Positions 7,088-16,023 of a stretch of DNA of 35,709 bases are shown here, piece after piece (position 1 is the first letter of the stretch; the number at the start of each line of letters is the position of its first letter). This DNA comes from Pseudoalteromonas sp. MSK9-3 (GTDB lineage Bacteria > Pseudomonadota > Gammaproteobacteria > Enterobacterales > Alteromonadaceae). The stretch covers positions 1 to 35,709 of the forward strand of contig NZ_MIET01000018.1 of NCBI RefSeq assembly GCF_003590335.1, given 5' to 3'. Made by a program: the position numbers and the translations under genes. The notes beneath the pieces were generated by a model. It saw only the letters and a list, made by a program, of their open reading frames with translations. It ran no database searches and had not been told where the DNA came from.

Positions 7088-8695
7088 TTATATTTTTGGT
7101 ATTCCGTGGTTCTTAATATTCAAAAGCAATGCTCGGTTTGTGGGTAAGGTCTGTTTACCCTGTTCAGCAAAGCGATTTACGCTGAGCTGAATGTCTTTAA
7201 AAAGAGTCTCTGACTGCATCGATAAAATCGGTTGTGTTATAGCTGTGTCAAAGCCCATGCCATATAAAATATATTGGTAACTTGCTACCGAAAATATATC
7301 GTTGCTATGGGGTAAATCTTGATGCTTAGGCACTTGATAACGCCACAACGCCAAGAGTTCACTCAAGTTTTTCGGTATGCCTTGTGAGCGCATAGTTTGC
7401 CAATATTCACTGTCAGCCCGATTACTCAGCACATAATGCAATTTTAAAAATGCCACCGCACTTTGCCAATGATGGCTAAACTCTCGGTTAAAGCGTGCGG
7501 CGACCGTTTCCATATGTACGGGGTTTTGCGGTAAGTTTTCAGCAATATACGCCGCACTTAACTCAATCATAACCAATGCAGATGCCTCTAAAGGCTCTAA
7601 AAATCCCGCTGACATACCCACTGCAACACAGTTTTTATACCAAAGCGTTTGCCTGTACCCGGGGTTAAACTTAATTGTGCGAATAGCCTCTGCATTGGGT
7701 TTGCTTAACCCTTGTTTTTTAATATAGTTTAACAACGCAGCCTTGGCGATGTGCTCACCGGTAAACTCACTGGCAAACGTATAGCCAATACCACGGCGTG
7801 TGGGCAAAGCAATGTCCCATATCCACCCCTCAGTTTGTGCGGTAGAAAGCGTGCAAGAATTTATATCGCACTCACTGCTCTTGTGGGGCACTTGCACCGC
7901 AACCGCTGAGTCATTTTTTAACACCTGCTGTTGACTCAGCCACGGTACTTTATAGTGTTTATCAATCAGTAGTGCCGCGCCGCCGCTACAATCAATAAAT
8001 AAGTCTCCTGCTACATTGCCATGTGTTGTTGTGATCACAGCCTCTATGTTATCGGTGCATTGTCCAATAACCTCTATCACCTCATCCACAATATGCGCGA
8101 CGTGTAATTGCTCAGTGCAATGCTTTTTTAAAAGTTTTGCGAATTTATCTGCATCTAAGTGGTAGCCATAATTGCCTTGGCCTGTAAATTCTTTATCACT
8201 GCCCAGCTTGGGCGCTAATTTGGCGTCACACCATGTTGCTTGTGGGCACAGCATATGGGCAAAGCTCAGATCTGAACTTCTTGGAACATGTGCTGAGTGA
8301 CCTTGAATATACCCTGCGGGTAACGAGAAGGGGTGATAATAATTGTCAGGCATCTGACTCGACCCCCAATTAATAAACTGAGATCCTTGCTTAAAAGATG
8401 CGTCACAGCTGCGCATAAAGTCTGTTTCAGTTATGCCAATTTTTTGCAGTGTGTCTCGCATCGTAGGCCATGTGCCTTCGCCCACACCAATGGTTTTAAT
8501 ATTCGCTGATTCGATGAGCGTAACGTGCACCTGCTCGCCATGATGGGCAGCAATAACGCCCGCGGTTAACCACCCTGCACTGCCCCCACCAATGATGACA
8601 ATGCGCGTCACTGTACTATTTTTTGACGCACTATTTTCTGATGCACTGTCGCCCGATGTTTTAGCCGTCGTATTGTGACCCATATTCTCAACCAT
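7088..8695 (-). CDS. Flavin-dependent tryptophan halogenase family protein
   Basis: An FAD-binding protein of the tryptophan-halogenase family, 535 residues from the ATG at 8695. The Rossmann signature GGGSAGW lies at 36-42, followed by GVGEGTWPT, and the lysine corresponding to the catalytic lysine of PrnA is present in FKQGSQFINWG (Lys102). The WxWxIP motif is modified to WIWDIAL. Many family members beside TonB receptors are not proven halogenases, and a sugar- or protein-linked oxidation is possible. The start is uncertain: the frame stays open up to a TTG at 8767, which lies inside a strong hairpin, and no candidate start has a good ribosome binding site. The N-terminal 28 residues are Ser/Asn-rich and probably disordered. 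It is in line with the receptor, SapC and cupin genes. Confidence 0.85.
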   Translation of the reverse strand: MVENMGHNTTAKTSGDSASENSASKNSTVTRIVIIGGGSAGWLTAGVIAAHHGEQVHVTLIESANIKTIGVGEGTWPTMRDTLQKIGITETDFMRSCDASFKQGSQFINWGSSQMPDNYYHPFSLPAGYIQGHSAHVPRSSDLSFAHMLCPQATWCDAKLAPKLGSDKEFTGQGNYGYHLDADKFAKLLKKHCTEQLHVAHIVDEVIEVIGQCTDNIEAVITTTHGNVAGDLFIDCSGGAALLIDKHYKVPWLSQQQVLKNDSAVAVQVPHKSSECDINSCTLSTAQTEGWIWDIALPTRRGIGYTFASEFTGEHIAKAALLNYIKKQGLSKPNAEAIRTIKFNPGYRQTLWYKNCVAVGMSAGFLEPLEASALVMIELSAAYIAENLPQNPVHMETVAARFNREFSHHWQSAVAFLKLHYVLSNRADSEYWQTMRSQGIPKNLSELLALWRYQVPKHQDLPHSNDIFSVASYQYILYGMGFDTAITQPILSMQSETLFKDIQLSVNRFAEQGKQTLPTNRALLLNIKNHGIPKI

Positions 8696-8765
8696 ACTTT
8701 CAACCGCACTTTTCAACCTTAACTTAACCAAGATAGGTGTCGCTGCATTGCGTGCTTTATCGTAC

Positions 8766-8794
8766 AAACGGCTGTATCACAGATACAGCCGTTT
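8766..8794 (-). promoter_or_regulatory. Strong intercistronic hairpin between receptor and halogenase genes
   Basis: AAACGGCTGTATC pairs perfectly with GATACAGCCGTTT around a three-base loop. On the minus strand, the direction of transcription here, it is followed only by GTACG and not by a T run. It is better explained as an mRNA-stabilising or partially terminating element that sets receptor expression above the downstream genes. Confidence 0.6.
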
Positions 8795-8824
8795 ATTTTT
8801 AAACACACTTTCCAAATCAATTAT

Positions 8825-11782
8825 TTAAAAAGTATAGCGGGCGCCAATATTATAGCGAGCACCATATTGCGCCCCATTTAAAAACTGCTCTGGGTAACGC
8901 ACATATACACGCTGCGTCTGTTCGGTAATATTTAACCCTTCAAAAAACACCACCAGCTGATCGGTCACTTGGTAATTCACATTTAAATCGACCTGCGAGT
9001 ATGCTTCGGTAAATACTGGTGATGAATGCTGATCAAAGCCCGATAGAAACTCATCGCGCCAGTTATACGAAAGCCTAACCGATAAGCCGTCTTTATCGTA
9101 TATTGCCGAAAAGTTAGCGGAGTCACTCATACCCACTAACGCAAATTGTGGGTCAACCACATCTCGGTCTACTTCAACATCACCGCTGACTTTCGTGGCA
9201 TTGGCTTGCAAGCCAAACCCTGATTCACCAAACATATGCTGAACAGCAAACTCCCACCCATACAAGCGCGAGGCACGTAAGTTTACATCTCGAGATACCG
9301 CAAAACTTGCTAACGGATCATCAGTATTACCCGCTATTCGCGTTCCAGCATCACGGCCCATATTTTGGTTAATACGGTCGTGAATAGCCTGATCTGAAGG
9401 CTGAATACCCTCTGCAATCAGCTCTTGTCGTGCTTGCTCGGCGCGAGGGCCAATAAACGCATCGGTTAGCCCTGCAATGGTTTCGTTGGTGGTTACATTC
9501 ACTAAAAAGTTATCTACTTTTTTATTGAAATACCCGATCGATACATAACTGCCTTCTTCATAATAATACTCAGCTGATAGGTCATAGTTATCAGCGACAT
9601 AAGGCTGTAACTGTGGGTTGCCCACTTCCACTTTGCGCTGACCGACTTTTGGGTTACCAATGAAGTTTTTGGTAGAGCCTAGCGCGTCAATTGATGGGCG
9701 AGTGAGTGAACGAGAGTAAGATGCACGTAAAATCACATCATCAACAATTTCATAGTCAATATCGACACTGGGTAGTAACTCTTCGGTTTCACCTTCACCT
9801 TGCGAAAAGCTCTGATCGGTGGCGTACACATATTCCCACTCATTACCATTTACCCACTCCATCGACACCGCAGGGCGCTCTAAACCCGCAGAGGTGACCT
9901 CCGTTTTTTCATAGCGCAAACCAACCAGTACATTTAATGGCATGTCATCCACATCAAACGTCATGCTCACTTGGGTATACAAGGCCGTTGTGACTTCTTC
10001 AACACGGCTGTCGTTATCTATGGGGCCTGATTGGAACTTGCCATTTACATCGGTTGGCCAACCTGAATTGTATATATCTGGTGCAATGGTATCTTCAATG
10101 GTTTCAAACAAGTGTAACACCGAATCAAAATCCGCCGTGACATAGTAATCGATGGCTTTATTATTGCCGTTAGAGAAGCCATCGAGTAATGAACTTATAC
10201 CCACTCGTTCAAACATATCATCAGGGAAATGCACCGCAGACCAGTTCCACCAGCCGGCTGGCAAGTTTTGCGAAAAGGCTTTGGTTTGCCTAAATTCCAT
10301 TTTGGTATGCGCGCCACCAAAACTCACTTTATTCACAAAGCCATCATTTTGATTTACCCATTCACCTTTTAACTGAAACTGCTGCATGTCATTTTCGCTG
10401 GTGTCGTTTGTGACAGCACCAAACAATGAACCAATATCAGCGCCCGTAAGTTCAGCTTGAGGCTGGCCCTGCCCATCAATTAAATCAAGCCCCCATAATG
10501 GGATCCCGCTACCATCAACGGTATTCGATTTAACATTGATGTTTGCGGTATTTGGGCCAAACTCAGGCCCAGAGTCTGCACAAAAACCACAAAACGTATT
10601 ACCAATAATCAAAAATGCATCAGAACCTAAACCTGCTCCGCCATTGGTGGCCGATGAGTCATGCATATCAAATTGCAGTTCTAGGGCATCACTGGCTTGC
10701 CAAGTTAGGTTAAAACCCAAAGACTTGTTTTCATTTTCATACTGAGCACGGCTTAGATTCGTTGCATAATCGCCGCCAATTTCAGCCACATCGGTATAAG
10801 TGCCATTTTCGTTAATGGTGGCACTTTTTACATTACCGCCATTGTTAAACCACACACCAAACCCATTTCGATTTGACTCAAATTCAAGTTTTGAATAGGT
10901 GTAGTCAACCGTCGCTTCAATGTCGTCGTTTACGGCATATTGTAAAACCAGCTGACCATTAACACGGGTACGTTCGTTGTCGTTAATCGAGTAGCCTGAA
11001 TTTTGCGGATACCAAGTCGCACCATCCGCACGCTGATTATTGTCGGTTAATGCCAAATTAGGAGATGCGGCAAGGTTTACATTGGGGATCCAATTATCAA
11101 TTGCTGCTTTTTGTTCACGATTATTACGGTCTTGATATGAACCCGACAACAAAACGCCTAACCTATCTTCCATAAAAGTATTACTAAAAATACCCGAAAT
11201 TTCTGGGGTAATGTCATCGCCTGTTTCATTTGACGTTTCAAGCACCCCTTTTAACCCCAACGACGCTTTTAACCCTGGTGACGTAAGCGGCTTAGCAGTG
11301 ATCATATTCACTGTTGCGCCAATACCCCCACTGGGTAAATCGGCTTTCGTGGTTTTATAGACTTCAACCGCGCTGACACCTTCGGTCGCAATATTTGCAA
11401 AATCAAACGAGCGACCTCCAACAGTTGGCATTTGGCGACCATTTAAAGTGACGAGGTTAAATTCAGGGCCCATACCCCGTACCGTTATTTTACTTCCTTC
11501 GTTATTACTTCTATCAATAGATACCCCGGTGATCCGTTGCAAAGATTCTGCAAGGTTTGCATCTGGGAACTTGCCAATATCTTCAGCAGTGATGGCATCT
11601 ACCACCCCTGTTGCACTGCGCTTTACATCCATTGATTTGATTAAACTGCCTTTTATCCCTGTGACTTCAATCACTTCTATTTTTTCTTCTTCAGCAGCAT
11701 TAGCCAGCGATACTAAATTACCGCCAAGAATGAGCGACAGGCTCGTTGCTAACACAGATTTATTGAATTGCTTGGTTTTCAT
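8825..11782 (-). CDS. TonB-dependent receptor, Xanth-Caul type (probable oligosaccharide importer)
   Basis: An outer-membrane receptor of 985 residues. It has a signal peptide ending near NAA, a TonB-box-like EVIEVTG, then a plug domain (GVVDAITAEDIGKFPDANLAES, ITGVSIDR, NLVTLNGRQMP) and a long barrel ending in the terminal phenylalanine of YNIGARYTF. This is the TIGR01782-like class that imports oligosaccharides without a SusD partner. I chose ATG at 11782, preceded by GGGGAC, over an upstream GTG at 11800. The promoter carries a LacI-type operator, and the neighbours encode beta-glucan enzymes, so beta-glucan oligosaccharides are the likely cargo. The cargo is inference. Confidence 0.93.
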   Translation of the reverse strand: MKTKQFNKSVLATSLSLILGGNLVSLANAAEEEKIEVIEVTGIKGSLIKSMDVKRSATGVVDAITAEDIGKFPDANLAESLQRITGVSIDRSNNEGSKITVRGMGPEFNLVTLNGRQMPTVGGRSFDFANIATEGVSAVEVYKTTKADLPSGGIGATVNMITAKPLTSPGLKASLGLKGVLETSNETGDDITPEISGIFSNTFMEDRLGVLLSGSYQDRNNREQKAAIDNWIPNVNLAASPNLALTDNNQRADGATWYPQNSGYSINDNERTRVNGQLVLQYAVNDDIEATVDYTYSKLEFESNRNGFGVWFNNGGNVKSATINENGTYTDVAEIGGDYATNLSRAQYENENKSLGFNLTWQASDALELQFDMHDSSATNGGAGLGSDAFLIIGNTFCGFCADSGPEFGPNTANINVKSNTVDGSGIPLWGLDLIDGQGQPQAELTGADIGSLFGAVTNDTSENDMQQFQLKGEWVNQNDGFVNKVSFGGAHTKMEFRQTKAFSQNLPAGWWNWSAVHFPDDMFERVGISSLLDGFSNGNNKAIDYYVTADFDSVLHLFETIEDTIAPDIYNSGWPTDVNGKFQSGPIDNDSRVEEVTTALYTQVSMTFDVDDMPLNVLVGLRYEKTEVTSAGLERPAVSMEWVNGNEWEYVYATDQSFSQGEGETEELLPSVDIDYEIVDDVILRASYSRSLTRPSIDALGSTKNFIGNPKVGQRKVEVGNPQLQPYVADNYDLSAEYYYEEGSYVSIGYFNKKVDNFLVNVTTNETIAGLTDAFIGPRAEQARQELIAEGIQPSDQAIHDRINQNMGRDAGTRIAGNTDDPLASFAVSRDVNLRASRLYGWEFAVQHMFGESGFGLQANATKVSGDVEVDRDVVDPQFALVGMSDSANFSAIYDKDGLSVRLSYNWRDEFLSGFDQHSSPVFTEAYSQVDLNVNYQVTDQLVVFFEGLNITEQTQRVYVRYPEQFLNGAQYGARYNIGARYTF

Positions 11783-11824
11783 AGAATGTCCCCAGACCAC
11801 ACCATATGTTTAGTGCTTATGTGT

Positions 11825-11848
11825 AAAAGTAGCTCAAAAACTACTTTT
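11825..11848 (-). promoter_or_regulatory. Stem-loop in the receptor 5' leader
   Basis: AAAAGTAG and CTACTTTT form a perfect 8-bp stem around an eight-base loop, roughly 45 bases before the receptor start codon in a leader of about 130 bases. It may affect message stability. No riboswitch class is recognised. Confidence 0.35.
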
Positions 11849-11897
11849 GCAAATAAAGCACTGAGTTATACGCCCAATTACGTTATTGTGTTTTATA

Positions 11898-11947
11898 AAA
11901 TGTAAGCGCTTACATTTAAAGTTAGAATATTATATTTGCTGCGTCAA
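11898..11947 (-). promoter_or_regulatory. Receptor promoter with LacI-type operator
   Basis: On the minus strand, TTGACG (11942-11947) and TAACTT (11919-11924) are 17 bases apart. The perfect palindrome AAATGTAAGCGCTTACATTT (11898-11917) follows immediately, over the expected transcription start. Repressor bound here would block initiation. The TGTAAGCGCTTACA core is typical of LacI/GalR-family sites. Confidence 0.75.
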
Positions 11948-12047
11948 CTGTTTATTAACTAAACCACAACTAAATTATTATTTATGACTGTTTATTCTCG
12001 GCTCATACACTCTAAACTGGGCTAGTTAAACTTCTGTTTTTAATCAC

Positions 12048-13049
12048 TTAAGCTAACTGTTTACTTGATTTTCTGACTTCAAGTTTTGGCACAAAAACAT
12101 CTCGAAGTACCAAACCAGATTTATCATATGTTTTTGCTAAAATGTAGTTCGCAGCCATTTTTCCCATTTGAAAAATAGGATAATCCACCGTTGTTAACGT
12201 GGGGTATAAGTAACTGGCGTAAATAATATTATCGAACCCAACAATAGAGAGCTGTTCAGGAATATCTAAATTTAGCTCACGCGCACGGGTCATCACGCCC
12301 GATGCCATTTCATCATTGGCACAAATAATGGCACTGAACGCTTTGCCTGTGCCCAACAAGGCATCTAACCCAGCACTGCCTGACTGTTGCTGATAATCAC
12401 CTTCAAACACCAGTTCGCTATCAAATGCAATATCGGCGTCTTGTAACGCCAATTTGTGCCCGTTTAGTCTGGCTTGTGCATCCTGCTTCCAACTTGGGCC
12501 GCTGATATAGGCCACCTGAGCGTGCTGCAAATCTAGTACATGCTGCGTAGCAAGATAACCGCCCTGCTGATTATCTAAACAAATACAATGGGTTGAGATT
12601 TGCTCTATGTAGCGATTGATTAATACAAAAGACACACCCTTTGCCGCTAAGTCGATTAAATACCCGTCAGAGACCGCTTCAACATGCAATATTAAAGCGT
12701 CGCATTTCCGGCCAATTAAAAACTCAATACTGGCTTGCTCTGTGTCGGCATTTGAGTGACCCGATGCGATAATGGCATGTTTACCTTCACTACGCAGTGT
12801 TTGCTCTATGGCGCTCATCATATCGCCAAAAAACGGACCATGTAGCTCCGACACCAGCACGCCCACACTATTGGAACAATTCGACGCCAAAGATTGGGCG
12901 ATGGCATTGGGTTGATAACCCAACTCTGCCATTGCACTGAGTACTTTTTCTTTGGTTTTATCGCTCACTCGTGCGTTGTTATTCATCACCCGAGAAACCG
13001 TTGCCAACGACACCCCTGCAAGTTCAGACACCTGATAAATTGTCGCCAT
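12048..13049 (-). CDS. LacI/GalR-family transcriptional repressor of the beta-glucan locus
   Basis: A 333-residue regulator. The N-terminal helix-turn-helix has the family pattern ATIYQVSELAGVSLATVSRV, with the hinge at QPNAIAQSL. A periplasmic-binding-protein-like sensor domain follows (VGVLVSELHGPFF, ALILH, AIICANDEMASGVM, IVGFDNI). Start ATG is preceded by GAGGG. It is the third gene of the GH1 - symporter - repressor run. Three matching operators (11901-11914, 15914-15927, 19968-19981) lie before the receptor, transporter and GH16 genes. Its inducer is probably a beta-glucoside such as glucose, cellobiose or laminaribiose; that is inference from the enzymes. Confidence 0.92.
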   Translation of the reverse strand: MATIYQVSELAGVSLATVSRVMNNNARVSDKTKEKVLSAMAELGYQPNAIAQSLASNCSNSVGVLVSELHGPFFGDMMSAIEQTLRSEGKHAIIASGHSNADTEQASIEFLIGRKCDALILHVEAVSDGYLIDLAAKGVSFVLINRYIEQISTHCICLDNQQGGYLATQHVLDLQHAQVAYISGPSWKQDAQARLNGHKLALQDADIAFDSELVFEGDYQQQSGSAGLDALLGTGKAFSAIICANDEMASGVMTRARELNLDIPEQLSIVGFDNIIYASYLYPTLTTVDYPIFQMGKMAANYILAKTYDKSGLVLRDVFVPKLEVRKSSKQLA

Positions 13050-13106
13050 TAAACACCCTCGTTCTGCTTCGCTCTCAGCTTAGTGAATCGCTAAACTACT
13101 TTTTTA

Positions 13107-14441
13107 TTATGCTGTTTTACACAACTGACTTTGCACCTGTGCCATTTCACCCGCGTTTAATTTATAGCGCGTCATGATCATCGCAACCACCAACGAGCCA
13201 ATCGCTGGTAAGAGGGTGAAGCTCAGTACAATACCTTGCTGTGTATCTGATGACTGCACCATATCTGCTTGATAGCCATAATAACTTAATTGCCACCCTG
13301 CAATCGCGCCTCCCAATGCAATGCCCAGTTTAATAAAAAACACCACCGATGAATAGACCATACCGGTGATCCTTCGTGACGTTTTAAGCTGCCCATAGTC
13401 AATAGTATCAGCCATCATTGCCCATAAAATCGGCGTTGCCATTTGCAAAAAGAAGCTCCACATTGCAAACATCACAAACGCCCACTGCCACTGCTCTTTA
13501 GGTACCCAATAAGCCAGTGCACATAACAGTGCGCTGATCAGTTGCAGTGCGATATAGGCTTTTACTTTACACAGTCTATTAGCCAGCCAACTGGAACACG
13601 CACACCCTAAAATACTCATGATCATGCCGAGGGTTACAAAGTGCGTAACCAAATCAGGTAATTCTAAGTAATATTTTACAAAATACACAGCCAATGAGGC
13701 TTTTAATACTTGGCCTGTCAGTAAACACAGTCCAGCAAACGACAGTAACTGCCACTGATCATTTTTAGCCAGTAGCTTAAAATCTGAAAAAACCGACGCC
13801 TTAGCGACTCTTTTTTGATGGGGCAACACACGTTCAGTGGTGCCTAAAAAGCACAGTATAAACAACACTAACCCCAATACACTCATCACTGCCATGGTGT
13901 ATTGATACCCTTTTTGTTGATTACCTTCACCTAGCAGCTCCACCAGCGGCATGGTGCCCGCTGCAATGATCAGCCCCCCTAACATGCCACACACAAAGCG
14001 ATAAGATTGCAAAGACACCCGCTCGTTTGGATCAACGGTTAACACGCCACCTAACGCTGAATAAGGGATATTAATTGCGGTATAAACCAGCATCAGTAAT
14101 GCGTATGTCACAAATGCATAAGCAACTTTTAATTCATAAGGCCAATCAGGTGTGGTAAATGCCAGGACACATATCACTGAAAATGGCACAGCTAGCCATA
14201 ATAAATAAGGCCGGTATTGCCCGTATTTAGTGTGTGTTCGGTCTGCCAATGCCCCCATCAGCGGATCCGTAACGGCATCAAATATCCTTACTACCAAAAA
14301 TAACGTGCCGACTAATGCGGCTTCAATCCCCATAACATCGGTATAAAAAATCAATAAAAACATCATCACTGTTTGGAAAATAAGGTTACTTGCTGTATCA
14401 CCTAACCCGTACGCTATCTTTTCTTTTTTTGTTAGTATCAT
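13107..14441 (-). CDS. GPH-family (MelB-like) glycoside:cation symporter
   Basis: A 444-residue inner-membrane transporter with about 12 hydrophobic segments. The N-terminus KIAYGLGDTASNLIFQ and the later DPLMGALADRTHTKYGQYRPYLLW are hallmarks of the glycoside-pentoside-hexuronide:cation symporter family. It should import a beta-glucoside with sodium or protons for the adjacent cytoplasmic GH1 enzyme. The gene starts 22 bases after the GH1 stop and is followed by the LacI gene after a 57-base gap, so the three form an operon. Cargo is inferred from context. Confidence 0.9.
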   Translation of the reverse strand: MILTKKEKIAYGLGDTASNLIFQTVMMFLLIFYTDVMGIEAALVGTLFLVVRIFDAVTDPLMGALADRTHTKYGQYRPYLLWLAVPFSVICVLAFTTPDWPYELKVAYAFVTYALLMLVYTAINIPYSALGGVLTVDPNERVSLQSYRFVCGMLGGLIIAAGTMPLVELLGEGNQQKGYQYTMAVMSVLGLVLFILCFLGTTERVLPHQKRVAKASVFSDFKLLAKNDQWQLLSFAGLCLLTGQVLKASLAVYFVKYYLELPDLVTHFVTLGMIMSILGCACSSWLANRLCKVKAYIALQLISALLCALAYWVPKEQWQWAFVMFAMWSFFLQMATPILWAMMADTIDYGQLKTSRRITGMVYSSVVFFIKLGIALGGAIAGWQLSYYGYQADMVQSSDTQQGIVLSFTLLPAIGSLVVAMIMTRYKLNAGEMAQVQSQLCKTA

Positions 14442-14463
14442 GCGTCACCTCGCGAATGCATTA

Positions 14464-15795
14464 TTATCTGTTGAGCAGCATATTCCTGTATTGTTTTGCG
14501 CTTTCTTTTAAAGTGCGTTGTTGTGTTTGGTAATCGACATAAACGATACCAAAGCGTTTCTCATAACCTTCGGCCCATTCAAAATTATCCATTAGGCTCC
14601 ATGCAAAGTACCCTCTAACATCTACACCTTGTTTCATCGCGGTGTCTACCGCCGCAAGGTGCGTGTTAAAGTAAGCAACTCTGTCTAAATCAATTATTTG
14701 CCCCTGCATCGGTTCATCGTTCATGGCGGCCCCATTCTCTGTGATATAAACAGGGGGTAAAGTGTAGTGCTTATTTAAATCAATCAACAATTTACTTAAG
14801 CCTTGTGGGTAAATTTCCCATCCCATTTGAGTTACACTGAACGTTGCAGGAGCCACTAATTCAAAGCCTTCTTGTTCGCAACTACGATATACCGAACGAC
14901 TGTAATAGTTCACGCCCAAAAAATCTAAATTAGCAGCAATAGTATCCATATCACCGACTTTGATATCTGGCTGATGATCAGAGCTTAGCGAGTCAATAAT
15001 ATCTGGGTATTTACCCTCAAGCAGAGGTTTAATATACCAATGATTAAAATGCTGATCGGCGAGCTTTGCAGCGTCTATATCGGCTTGATTGGTGCTCGCA
15101 GCAAAACAAGGACTAAAATTGAGCACAATACCATTTTGACTTTCGGGGCTGTTTTTTTGCAATACTTGCATCGCGAGACCATGGGCTAGCAATAAGTGAT
15201 GTGCTGCTTTTTTACCATATTGCTTTCCTGATATACCCGGCGCATGAATGCCTATTTCATACCCTAAATACGCGCTGCACCAAGGCTCATTTAATGTTGC
15301 GTATGAATATACCTTACCTTTAAACGCTTTGGTTACCACATCAACATAGTGCTCAAACGCATAGACCGTCTCTCTGTTTAACCATCCCCCATTGTTTTCT
15401 AGCGCTTGTGGCAAGTCCCAGTGATATAAGGTAACAAAGGCTTTTATATCGCGTTTTTCAAGCTCAGTTAATAAATCAAGATAAAACTGCATCCCTTTGG
15501 TATTGACTGAACCATCATGATTTAGCACCCTGCCCCACGATACCGAAAACCGATAGGCACCAACTCCTAAGCTATCAATTAACGATACATCATCACGCCA
15601 ATGGGTCAGGTGATCGCAGGCAACGTCCCCATTCGATCCATCCACAATGGCACCAGATTTATGACAGAATGTGTCCCAAATGGTGGATTGTCTTGTACTT
15701 GATTGACCTTCAATTTGAAAAGCAGACGTTGCCACACCAAAAATAAACTGCCAGTCGTTCATCATAGAATTGTCTGGAATAGTTAACTGCGTCAT
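14464..15795 (-). CDS. GH1 beta-glucosidase
   Basis: A 443-residue retaining beta-glucosidase of glycoside hydrolase family 1, normal length, with no signal peptide, so cytoplasmic. The acid/base glutamate is in TLNEP (Glu170) and the nucleophile in ITENG (Glu353). FGVATSAFQIEG near the start and WSLMDNFEWAEGY near the end bind the glucose subsite. It would hydrolyse short beta-glucosides delivered by the GPH symporter encoded just downstream. ATG is preceded by AGGACGG. It is the first gene of the minus-strand operon, divergent from the FHS transporter gene. Confidence 0.95.
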   Translation of the reverse strand: MTQLTIPDNSMMNDWQFIFGVATSAFQIEGQSSTRQSTIWDTFCHKSGAIVDGSNGDVACDHLTHWRDDVSLIDSLGVGAYRFSVSWGRVLNHDGSVNTKGMQFYLDLLTELEKRDIKAFVTLYHWDLPQALENNGGWLNRETVYAFEHYVDVVTKAFKGKVYSYATLNEPWCSAYLGYEIGIHAPGISGKQYGKKAAHHLLLAHGLAMQVLQKNSPESQNGIVLNFSPCFAASTNQADIDAAKLADQHFNHWYIKPLLEGKYPDIIDSLSSDHQPDIKVGDMDTIAANLDFLGVNYYSRSVYRSCEQEGFELVAPATFSVTQMGWEIYPQGLSKLLIDLNKHYTLPPVYITENGAAMNDEPMQGQIIDLDRVAYFNTHLAAVDTAMKQGVDVRGYFAWSLMDNFEWAEGYEKRFGIVYVDYQTQQRTLKESAKQYRNMLLNR

Positions 15796-15847
15796 TGTGC
15801 CGTCCTATCTGTTTTGAGCTGTCTATTTAGCGCAATTTTTTACGTTT

Positions 15848-15861
15848 ACATCACACGATGT
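15848..15861. promoter_or_regulatory. Small palindrome in the GH1/transporter divergent region
   Basis: ACATC-ACAC-GATGT is a perfect 5-4-5 inverted repeat between the divergent GH1 and transporter genes. It differs from the LacI-type sites and could bind another regulator or be chance. Confidence 0.25.
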
Positions 15862-15885
15862 AGCAGGTGTTTTTTTAAAACTAGG

Positions 15886-15927
15886 TTGCTTTAGTTAATT
15901 GGTGTGCTATAAATGAAAGCGCTTACA
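15886..15927 (+). promoter_or_regulatory. Transporter promoter with LacI-type operator
   Basis: TTGCTT (15886-15891) and TATAAA (15908-15913) are 16 bases apart. TGAAAGCGCTTACA (15914-15927) follows at once and differs by one base from the perfect operator before the receptor gene. The site sits over the expected transcription start and may also affect the divergent GH1 operon. Confidence 0.7.
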
Positions 15928-16023
15928 TTTTTACTAAAGTTAATCGTTAAGCATCATTTGGTCAAGAAATTTAAAACGAGAATAACAAATCAACAGCACG
16001 AAACAGGTTGTATAGGAGTCATT

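Noticed and set aside
8696..8767. N-terminal extension of the halogenase-like gene from a TTG at 8767
   Set aside because: The TTG is inside a 13-bp hairpin stem, has no ribosome binding site, and adds residues not seen in the family.
8766..8800. Plus-strand Rho-independent terminator
   Set aside because: A T-rich stretch follows on the plus strand, but no plus-strand gene ends there; flanking genes are on the minus strand.
11783..11800. GTG start of the TonB-dependent receptor at 11800
   Set aside because: The ATG at 11782 has a proper GGGGAC site and begins a standard signal peptide.
9706..11813. Several plus-strand reading frames of 60-120 codons inside the receptor gene
   Set aside because: They are antisense shadows of a long conserved coding sequence, with no ribosome binding sites or family motifs.
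15913..16023. ATG at 15913 as start of the FHS transporter
   Set aside because: It overlaps the -10 box and lies at the operator, so it would precede the transcription start; ATG at 16024 has TAGGAG ahead.
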